In this document: piece by piece, positions 1 to 4,689 of the stretch
Position numbering within the stretch: the stretch's first letter is position 1
Layout of the letters: each line of letters begins with the position of its first letter
From: an uncultured Eubacteriales bacterium
GTDB lineage: Bacteria; Bacillota; Clostridia; Oscillospirales; Acutalibacteraceae
Reading direction: 5' to 3'
DNA: 21,848 nt
Assembly: GCA_910584745.1 (NCBI GenBank)
Contig: CAJUDG010000019.1
Location: 1 to 21,848, forward strand
Notes under the pieces: generated by a model
Databases searched by the model: none
Seen by the model: the letters and a program-made list of their open reading frames with translations, nothing else
Told to the model about the DNA's origin: nothing
Made by a program: the position numbers and the translations under genes

Positions 1-146
1 TGATGGCGAAGGGCTACACCTGCCGGGAGATAGGCGAGCGGATGGGCGCAAGCGACAATCTGGTAAGCGCTTATGTTTCAAAAGCACGGAAGTTCCTGAA
101 GGGTAGGCCGAAGTCAGCGTCTATGATGGAGATTTACGCGGCATAA
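1..146 (+). CDS. C-terminal fragment of sigma-70 region 4-like / HTH protein (5' end outside window)
   Basis: The open frame running into the window reads in frame from base 3 and stops with TAA at 144-146, leaving 47 visible residues. The piece GYTCREIGERMGAS followed by VSAYVSKARKFLKG has the form of the helix-turn-helix of sigma-70 region 4 or a LuxR-type HTH: a short helix with a conserved glutamate, a turn, then a recognition helix followed by basic residues. Such proteins bind promoter DNA either as alternative sigma factors or as phage/ICE-type late regulators. The N-terminal part is missing, so family and length cannot be settled. An intrinsic terminator follows directly. I am fairly sure it is a real coding end and less sure of the exact family. 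Confidence 0.6.
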   Translation, partial: MAKGYTCREIGERMGASDNLVSAYVSKARKFLKGRPKSASMMEIYAA

Positions 147-152
147 AAACTT

Positions 153-190
153 AGCTGGGCACCGGGGAAGAAACCGGTGCCCAGCTTTTT
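153..190 (+). terminator. Strong intrinsic terminator after the HTH gene
   Basis: A perfect 13-bp inverted repeat (AGCTGGGCACCGG at 153-165, CCGGTGCCCAGCT at 174-186) encloses an 8-base loop and is followed by a T-run (186-190). It lies 6 bases after the stop codon of the HTH gene. The next gene begins only about 20 bases later, so the hairpin also forms part of its leader. Confidence 0.9.
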
Positions 191-210
191 CTGTTTTTGG
201 AGGGAAAGAT

Positions 211-588
211 TTGAAAAAAAACTTGAAGTGGCTGTTGCCAGCTTTTGTGCTTGTTACAACCGTGCTGCTATTTCGGTTTGTGTTCTTTGTCGGCCATGTG
301 CCCACAGAATCTATGGAACCGACAATACCCAAGGGCAGCTACATTCTGGGATGCAGGATTTTTGGCGAGCCGAAGGTGGGGGATATCATCGTCTTTGAGC
401 ATGAGGGGAAACAGTTGGTGAAACGAATTGCCGCTGTGGGTGGAGATGTGGTGGAACACAAAGGCCGGCGATTGATAATACCGCAGGAGTGCTTTTATGT
501 GCTTGGAGATAATCCGGATAACTCATACGATTCACGGTACTGGTCGGAACCCTTCGTTAGTTACAGGCAGGTTATTGGCGTATTGTGA
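211..588 (+). CDS. lepB: Signal peptidase I (S26 family), minimal form
   Basis: This encodes a 125-residue type I signal peptidase, which cleaves signal peptides on the outer face of the cytoplasmic membrane. One N-terminal membrane segment (about residues 8-27) precedes the catalytic box PTESMEPT with nucleophile Ser34. The general base is Lys71 in VKRIAAVGGD, and the box GDNPDNSYDSRYW (99-111) closes the fold. The start is TTG at 211, chosen because GGAGGG (199-204) sits 6 bases upstream and the hydrophobic segment begins right after it. The protein is shorter than typical Gram-positive SipS-type enzymes (about 180 residues); all catalytic boxes are present but the inserts between them are reduced. 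The gene follows a strong terminator with no room for a promoter in between. It may serve a dedicated substrate of a mobile element; that is inference. Confidence 0.9.
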   Translation: MKKNLKWLLPAFVLVTTVLLFRFVFFVGHVPTESMEPTIPKGSYILGCRIFGEPKVGDIIVFEHEGKQLVKRIAAVGGDVVEHKGRRLIIPQECFYVLGDNPDNSYDSRYWSEPFVSYRQVIGVL

Positions 589-623
589 TGCGGATAGACC
601 GTAGAATTACCATATTTTGATCC

Positions 624-653
624 TTGAAAATCGAACGGGAGTTCTGCTATAAT
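624..653 (+). promoter_or_regulatory. Sigma-A promoter of the Y-family polymerase operon
   Basis: TTGAAA (624-629), an 18-base spacer and a perfect TATAAT (648-653) form a good housekeeping promoter. The expected transcript start is near 660, leaving a leader of roughly 38 bases to the ATG at 698. A LexA-type box lies inside the spacer and a second covers the start region. Confidence 0.85.
632..645 (+). promoter_or_regulatory. LexA (SOS) box 1
   Basis: CGAAC-GGGA-GTTCT matches the Gram-positive LexA/DinR consensus CGAAC-N4-GTTCG at 9 of 10 half-site bases. It sits between the -35 and -10 elements, so LexA bound here would block RNA polymerase. This predicts DNA-damage induction of the downstream polymerase genes. 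Confidence 0.85.
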
Positions 654-659
654 ATGACC

Positions 660-673
660 AGAACGTGCGTTCT
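660..673 (+). promoter_or_regulatory. LexA (SOS) box 2
   Basis: AGAAC-GTGC-GTTCT keeps the inner GAAC-N4-GTTC palindrome of the LexA box (8 of 10 half-site bases). It lies at the predicted transcription start, 28 bp downstream of box 1 measured centre to centre. Two boxes suggest tight or cooperative repression. Confidence 0.75.
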
Positions 674-697
674 ATATTTTTGAGAGGAGGTGAGCCC

Positions 698-2071
698 ATG
701 CGGCCGCAGTATCTCGCCATCGACTTGAAATCCTATTACGCTTCCTGCGAGTGTGTAGACCGTGGCCTCGACCCACTGACCACCAACCTGGTGGTCGCGG
801 ACGAGAGCCGGGGCGACGGCACCATCTGCCTAGCGGTCTCACCCTCTCTGAAAGCCCACAAAATCTCAGGCCGGGCGCGGCTGTTCGAGGTCAAACAGCG
901 GCTGGAGGCGATCAAGAGGCTGACCGGCAAGCAGATCGACTTCATCATCGCCACACCCCGGATGCAGCGCTATCTGGACGTTTCTGCCGAGATCTACGGC
1001 ATATATTTGAAGTATGCCTCACCCGCGGATATTCATGTGTATAGCTGCGACGAGGTCTTCATCGACGTGACCCACTACCTCTCCTACTACGACCAGACCG
1101 CTCACGAGCTGGCGATGACGATAGTGCGCGATGTGCTGGCGACTGTGGGCATAACGGCTACGGCTGGCATTGGCACCAACCCTTACCTTGCGAAAGTGGC
1201 TATGGACATAACGGCCAAGCATATTCCCGCCGACAAGGATGGCGTCCGCATTGCCGAGCTGGACGAGCAGAGCTATCGGGAGAAGCTGTGGGCCCACGAG
1301 CCGCTGACGGACTTCTGGATGGTCGGCAGCAGGACCGCTGCCCGTCTTGCAAAATGGGGTATCCACACCATGGGCGACATCGCCCGGCTGAGCCTGATCA
1401 ATGAGGAGCTGTTCTTCCGGGAGTTCGGGGTGGACGCGGAACTGCTGATCGACCATGCCTTTGGCTTGGAGAGCACCACCATCCAGCACATCAAGGACTA
1501 CAGATCCAGCACCAAATCCTTTAGCGAGGGGCAGGTGCTCAAGTGCGGCTACGACTATGAAAAGACCCGTATCATTATAAAAGAGATGACCGAGCAGCTT
1601 ATACACCGGCTGGTTGACAGCGACATCGTTGCCGAGGGCCTGACAATGTATATCAGCTACGACTGGCATGAGAACGCCGATGGCGCATACTCCGGCCCGA
1701 TGAAGGTCAACCATTACGGCAAGCTGGCTCCCAAGCCCGCCCACGGCACCATCAAGCTGGACGGCCCTACCGCCTGTCCCAGCAGAATTATGGGTAAATC
1801 TATGGAGCTGTTCGAGCGGCTTATGGACAAGCGGCTCTGCTCCAAGCATTTAGGGGTGAGCGCAATACGGCTTTCCAATGCCGCAGACGTGCCGCCGCAG
1901 ATGGGCTTTTTCGTGGATCTGAGCAGGGAAAAGAGGGAGATCGACCTGGTGAAAGCCACCCTGAGCCTGCAAAAACGCTTTGGCAATAGCGCGGTCTTTA
2001 AGGCGTATGACCTGCTTGAGGGGGCAAACACGCTGGAGAGGAACCGTCAGATCGGCGGGCATCGCGCCTAG
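698..2071 (+). CDS. uvrX: Y-family translesion DNA polymerase, UvrX/UmuC type
   Basis: A 457-residue error-prone polymerase that copies past DNA lesions. The N-terminal palm motif IDLKSYYASCE carries metal ligand Asp9 and the steric-gate position Tyr14, as in UmuC (YASCE). The second catalytic motif YSCDEVFIDV gives Asp118 and Glu119. GIGTNPYLAKVAMD and the WMVGSRTAARLAKWGI helix-hairpin-helix follow, and the C-terminal part is the little-finger region ending RNRQIGGH. The ATG at 698 is chosen because AGGAGG (685-690) lies 7 bases upstream; an in-frame GTG at 665 falls at the predicted transcript start and would be leaderless. It is the first gene of a three-gene unit with a YolD-like protein, the same pairing as uvrX-yolD of Bacillus phage SPbeta and yqjW-yqjX. 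Two LexA boxes upstream indicate SOS control. The symbol reflects family resemblance, not proven orthology. Confidence 0.93.
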   Translation: MRPQYLAIDLKSYYASCECVDRGLDPLTTNLVVADESRGDGTICLAVSPSLKAHKISGRARLFEVKQRLEAIKRLTGKQIDFIIATPRMQRYLDVSAEIYGIYLKYASPADIHVYSCDEVFIDVTHYLSYYDQTAHELAMTIVRDVLATVGITATAGIGTNPYLAKVAMDITAKHIPADKDGVRIAELDEQSYREKLWAHEPLTDFWMVGSRTAARLAKWGIHTMGDIARLSLINEELFFREFGVDAELLIDHAFGLESTTIQHIKDYRSSTKSFSEGQVLKCGYDYEKTRIIIKEMTEQLIHRLVDSDIVAEGLTMYISYDWHENADGAYSGPMKVNHYGKLAPKPAHGTIKLDGPTACPSRIMGKSMELFERLMDKRLCSKHLGVSAIRLSNAADVPPQMGFFVDLSREKREIDLVKATLSLQKRFGNSAVFKAYDLLEGANTLERNRQIGGHRA

Positions 2072-2086
2072 ATTCGAGGTGATACT

Positions 2087-2545
2087 ATGAAGGATTACTC
2101 AGATATTATCAATGTGCCGCGCCCCGTATCGGCGCACCCGAAGATGGACGTGGGCAACCGGGCCAAGCAGTTCATGCCCATGGACGCGCTGCGGGGGTTC
2201 TCGCTGGCGATCCTGACGAAACAGGTAGAGCGGGAGCTGGTGACCAGGATAACGCTCTCAGATGACGCCCAGGAGCAGCTCGACCGCAAACTGCACATGA
2301 TACGGCCTGGGGACGCCGTGACCGTTACATTTTTCCGGCTGGAAAAGGTGATCGGCGACCTGAAAGTGGGGGCTTACGTCAAGGAAACCGGGATCATGGA
2401 GGAGGTCGATATGGAGGCGGGTACGCTGATCCTCTCCACGGTCTTTATTCCCATCTCGGAAATCGTCGAAGTAGAAAGCGCCGCTTTCATGGGAGAACAC
2501 TTTGACCCGGAGGTGCAGTCTTATGCAGAGCCAGACCAGGCGTAG
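2087..2545 (+). CDS. YolD-like protein, partner of the Y-family polymerase
   Basis: This 152-residue protein has the features of the YolD-like family: an N-terminal RAKQFMPMDALRGF motif (about 27-40), then a beta-rich domain with LSDDAQEQL and GDAVTVTFFR (about 62-85) and an I-x-I/F-x-I strand near the end. YolD-like proteins are regularly encoded next to UvrX/UmuC polymerases in Bacillota and are thought to act as UmuD-like partners; the mechanism is not established. ATG at 2087 has GAGGTGA about 5 bases upstream and lies 15 bases after the polymerase stop, so the two genes are surely co-transcribed from the SOS promoter. At 152 residues it is longer than many YolD proteins (about 110). Its 3' end overlaps the next gene. 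Confidence 0.85.
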   Translation: MKDYSDIINVPRPVSAHPKMDVGNRAKQFMPMDALRGFSLAILTKQVERELVTRITLSDDAQEQLDRKLHMIRPGDAVTVTFFRLEKVIGDLKVGAYVKETGIMEEVDMEAGTLILSTVFIPISEIVEVESAAFMGEHFDPEVQSYAEPDQA

Positions 2546-2774
2546 GCAAAATGTAGAGGTGAACGCCGACCATGATATCGAGGGCAATGTTGTGCCGCAA
2601 AAGATTACCCTCAAAGATGGAAGGGTGTTTCACATTGAGAAGGTCAAGGGGGTGGCGAAAGTTGCCATCCTCTCCCAGTTCGCCACGACCACCCAGTATA
2701 CCGTGAAGATCAAGGGCCGGGAGACCTCCCTCTATGAGGACGGCGGGAAGTGGTTCGTGGAAATGCACACATAG
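2523..2774 (+). CDS. Small unknown protein, third gene of the SOS cassette
   Basis: An 83-residue protein that I do not recognise. Its start at 2523 is set by GGAGGTG (2509-2515), 7 bases upstream and inside the end of the YolD-like gene, so the two frames overlap by 23 bases. The N-terminus is basic and polar (TRRRQ). The rest alternates short hydrophobic strands with turns (ITLKDGRVFHIEKV, YTVKIKGRETSLYEDG, KWFVEM), which suggests a small beta-barrel or SH3-like fold. It has no membrane segment and no cysteines. A terminator follows 6 bases after the stop. The overlap and shared promoter imply a role tied to translesion synthesis, perhaps a polymerase accessory or nucleic-acid binder, but nothing in the sequence proves that. 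Confidence 0.8.
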   Translation: MQSQTRRRQNVEVNADHDIEGNVVPQKITLKDGRVFHIEKVKGVAKVAILSQFATTTQYTVKIKGRETSLYEDGGKWFVEMHT

Positions 2775-2780
2775 GAACGG

Positions 2781-2810
2781 AAACGCACCGGCAACCCGGT
2801 GCGTTTTACT
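2781..2810 (+). terminator. Intrinsic terminator closing the SOS cassette
   Basis: AAACGCACCGG (2781-2791) pairs perfectly with CCGGTGCGTTT (2796-2806) around a 4-base loop, followed by more T residues. It stands between the + strand SOS cassette and the convergent minus-strand small gene, so it may also stop transcription arriving from the other side, though the T-tract on that strand is weaker. Confidence 0.88.
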
Positions 2811-2823
2811 TTATATCTTATTG

Positions 2824-3000
2824 CTATTCAGACGTAGAATCTTCCATATTAGCAAGAGCATAATCAATCATTTGGTTTATCAGTTCATTTCTGCTGATTT
2901 CAAATTTGGCAGCTCGTTTGTCTATCTCCTGGAGAGTGTCCACCGAAATGCGCATGGATATGACGTCTTTCTCAGGTTTCTTTGGGACAAACTTCGGCAT
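2824..3000 (-). CDS. Small ribbon-helix-helix (CopG/Arc-like) DNA-binding protein
   Basis: A 58-residue gene on the minus strand, start codon at 3000-2998 and stop at 2826-2824. After a lysine-rich head (PKFVPKKPEKD) comes a beta strand VISMRISVD, then helix TLQEIDKRAAKFEI, the turn SRNEL, and helix INQMIDYALANMED: the standard ribbon-helix-helix order with alternating residues on the strand for base contact. The ribosome site GGGAGGG ends 8 bases before the ATG. The family dimerises and represses promoters, often its own. The neighbouring + strand gene is divergent, with overlapping promoters in the 3001-3060 gap, so this protein may control both. It could also be the antitoxin-like half of a pair, but no toxin gene is seen beside it. 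Confidence 0.8.
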   Translation of the reverse strand: MPKFVPKKPEKDVISMRISVDTLQEIDKRAAKFEISRNELINQMIDYALANMEDSTSE

Positions 3001-3018
3001 ATGACACTCCCTCCCTTC

Positions 3019-3048
3019 TTGACAAGATTATATCCCATTTGCTATAGT
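3019..3048 (+). promoter_or_regulatory. Promoter of the SLOG-family gene
   Basis: A perfect TTGACA (3019-3024), 18-base spacer and TATAGT (3043-3048) point toward the gene at 3105, with a predicted start near 3055 and a 50-base leader. The opposite-strand -10 of the ribbon-helix-helix gene lies inside this spacer. Confidence 0.75.
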
Positions 3049-3055
3049 ATGGATA
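3027..3055 (-). promoter_or_regulatory. Overlapping promoter of the ribbon-helix-helix gene
   Basis: On the minus strand a perfect TATAAT (3032-3027) lies 26 bases before the start codon. The -35 position 17 bases further (3055-3050) reads TATCCA, a poor match, so the promoter is probably weak or regulated. It overlaps the divergent + strand promoter. Confidence 0.55.
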
Positions 3056-3072
3056 TATTCTAAATTGGATAT
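3029..3072. promoter_or_regulatory. Candidate operator: repeated GGATAT half-sites
   Basis: TATATCC (3029-3035) and GGATATA (3051-3057) form an inverted repeat centred near the + strand -10 box, and a third GGATAT lies at 3067-3072 in direct orientation. Short repeated half-sites across two overlapping promoters suit a ribbon-helix-helix repressor, but the link to that protein is inference. Confidence 0.45.
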
Positions 3073-3104
3073 CAAAAAGAGAATACAAATAAGGGAGATA
3101 AATC

Positions 3105-3593
3105 ATGCGAAATCAAACCTGCTGCTTTACTGGACACAGGCGAATACCGGCGGAGGATTACGCAACGATCAGCGAACGCCTGGAGCAGATCATCCGGGAA
3201 CTGTACCGGCAGGGTATCATTTATTATGGAGCCGGGGGCGCGCTGGGATTCGATGCCCTAGCAGCAGACACAGTGCTGCGGCTGCGGAAAGAACTGCCGG
3301 AAATCCGGCTCATTCTCGTCCTGCCCTGTCTGAACCAGACAAAAGGCTGGGCGCAAAAGGATGTGGAGCATTATGATGACATCAAGAAACGGGCGGACAA
3401 GGTAGTGTACACCTCGCGGGAGTACGCGCCGGGATGTATGCACAAGCGCAACCAGCATTTGGTGGACTATAGCAGCGTGTGCGTCGCGTACTTGACCCAT
3501 GCCTCGGGCGGGACGGCGTATACGGTGGGGTATGCAAGGGAGCAGGGGATGCGGGTGGTGAATGTTGCGTTTTCGCGCCCATCTGTAGTATAA
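3105..3593 (+). CDS. SLOG superfamily / DUF1273 (YpsA-like) protein
   Basis: A 162-residue Rossmann-type protein of the DUF1273/YpsA branch of the SLOG superfamily, which binds nucleotide-like ligands. Diagnostic stretches are CCFTGHRR (6-13) at the first strand, GAGGALGFDALAA (about 42-54) as the nucleotide-binding loop, LPCLNQTKGW (about 73-82), and a late YLTHASGGTAYTVGYAREQG segment. There is no membrane segment or signal peptide. ATG at 3105 follows AAGGGAG. The exact function in this branch is unknown: YpsA of Bacillus influences cell division, and phage or ICE-borne relatives are common beside regulators. It is transcribed divergently from the ribbon-helix-helix gene, suggesting shared control. 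The family is clear; the role is not. Confidence 0.88.
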   Translation: MRNQTCCFTGHRRIPAEDYATISERLEQIIRELYRQGIIYYGAGGALGFDALAADTVLRLRKELPEIRLILVLPCLNQTKGWAQKDVEHYDDIKKRADKVVYTSREYAPGCMHKRNQHLVDYSSVCVAYLTHASGGTAYTVGYAREQGMRVVNVAFSRPSVV

Positions 3594-3594
3594 T
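3565..3594 (+). promoter_or_regulatory. Promoter of the nucleoside hydrolase gene
   Basis: TTGCGT (3565-3570), 18-base spacer and perfect TATAAT (3589-3594). The -10 box overlaps the TAA stop of the SLOG gene (3591-3593). Predicted start near 3601, giving a leader of about 36 bases before the ATG at 3637. Confidence 0.6.
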
Positions 3595-3636
3595 GATTGC
3601 GACAAATCCATACTACCCGGGAAAGGAGCCAAATTT

Positions 3637-4518
3637 ATGACAAAGATCCTGCTGGACACCGACATCGGCGGCGACATCGACGACGCCCTCTGCCTCGCCT
3701 ACCTGCTCCGTGAGCCGCGCTGTGAGCTTCTGGGTATCACCACCGTATGCGGAGAGCCGGAGAAGCGCGCCGCCGTAGCCGACGCCATCTGCCGGGCGGC
3801 GGGGAGGGAAGTCCCTATCGTGGCGGGCACGGACGCGACCTTGCAGCCTGTCCCGGTCTACCCCACGCCGGAGGGCGCGGGCGCACTCGCAAATTGGCCC
3901 CACAGCGCCTATGAGAAGGGCGACGCTCCCGGTTTCCTCTACCGGCTCATCAGCGAGCACCCCCACGAGACCGTCTTGATTGGTATTGGCAACATGACAA
4001 ATATCGCCATGCTATTCCGCCAGTACCCAGACGCTCCGGGTCTGCTAAAGGGTCTGTACACCATGAATGGGTACTTTGGTTCAGAGCCCCTGCCCGACCC
4101 CACCTATAACTGGAACTCCTGGGCCGACCCCACAGCCTCGAAAGAAGTGTTCGCCGCGGAAATTGCCACCCACCGGGTCGTGCCCCTGGAGGTGACGGAC
4201 CAGCTTACCATAGAGGCCAGCGAAGCCCGGCGGCTGCTTCCATCCGGCGACCGGCTTATTGATGCCGTGCTGGACTTCGGCGGCGCGTGGCTTGAGAGCA
4301 GCGGCAAGCTGACCCTTCATGATCCGCTGGCGGCGGTGACGGTATTTTACCCTGATATCTGTACATTTGAGTGCGGACGGGTCAGCGTAGAGACTGAGGA
4401 TGTTGAGAATATGGGCAGCACGGCCTTTGTGCCTGACCCTGACGGGAATGTGGAGGTTGCGCGTCGGGTGGATCGGGAGGGATTCTATCGCACTTTTGTT
4501 AAGGCTCTACGCTCATAA
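3637..4518 (+). CDS. Nucleoside hydrolase (IunH/RihA family)
   Basis: A 293-residue cytoplasmic enzyme that splits the N-glycosidic bond of ribonucleosides into base and ribose. The family signature at the N-terminus, LLDTDIGGDIDDAL, supplies the calcium-binding aspartates (Asp7, Asp9, Asp15, Asp16). GNMTNIA (118-124) matches the usual GPLTNLA loop, NWNSWADP (158-165) the NFxxDP segment, and LHDPLAA (227-233) gives the active-site His228 and the last calcium ligand Asp229. Length is normal for the family (about 310). The ATG at 3637 follows AAAGGAG. Base specificity cannot be read from sequence. It has its own promoter and stands between the accessory block and the sugar locus; a link to either is not evident, although the released ribose could feed the same central pathways. 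Confidence 0.92.
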   Translation: MTKILLDTDIGGDIDDALCLAYLLREPRCELLGITTVCGEPEKRAAVADAICRAAGREVPIVAGTDATLQPVPVYPTPEGAGALANWPHSAYEKGDAPGFLYRLISEHPHETVLIGIGNMTNIAMLFRQYPDAPGLLKGLYTMNGYFGSEPLPDPTYNWNSWADPTASKEVFAAEIATHRVVPLEVTDQLTIEASEARRLLPSGDRLIDAVLDFGGAWLESSGKLTLHDPLAAVTVFYPDICTFECGRVSVETEDVENMGSTAFVPDPDGNVEVARRVDREGFYRTFVKALRS

Positions 4519-4601
4519 TTGTATCTGTAAGGAAAAAACTGTTTTTATCCATGGGTTTCTACGCTCTTTGTATTTTTCTAAGAAGAAAAAATGTTTTCTC
4601 T

Positions 4602-4629
4602 TTGCAAATTGAGGCGGAGATGCTATAAT
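4602..4629 (+). promoter_or_regulatory. Promoter of the AraC-type regulator gene
   Basis: TTGCAA (4602-4607), a 16-base spacer and TGC-TATAAT (-10 hexamer 4624-4629). The upstream stretch from 4519 is AT-rich with no gene. Predicted start near 4636. Confidence 0.65.
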
Positions 4630-4689
4630 AAAAAGACGAGTACTTTGCGGACATGAAATGACTTTATGGTGAAGGCGGGTGAAGATAAA

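Noticed and set aside
665..697. GTG start at 665 for the Y-family polymerase
   Set aside because: It lies at the predicted transcription start and inside the second LexA box with no ribosome site; ATG at 698 has AGGAGG at good distance.
2734..3063. 109-residue + strand frame through the terminator and across the ribbon-helix-helix gene
   Set aside because: It runs through a strong terminator, has no ribosome site, and overlaps a better supported minus-strand gene.
4519..4601. A-rich/T-rich stretch after the nucleoside hydrolase as a terminator
   Set aside because: AAAAAC/GTTTTT pairing is short and lacks a GC stem; I see no convincing terminator there.
4666..4689. ATG at 4666 as the start of the AraC-type regulator
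   Set aside because: Upstream bases offer no good ribosome site, while AAGGCGGGTGA precedes the ATG at 4690; the earlier start remains possible and adds only eight residues.
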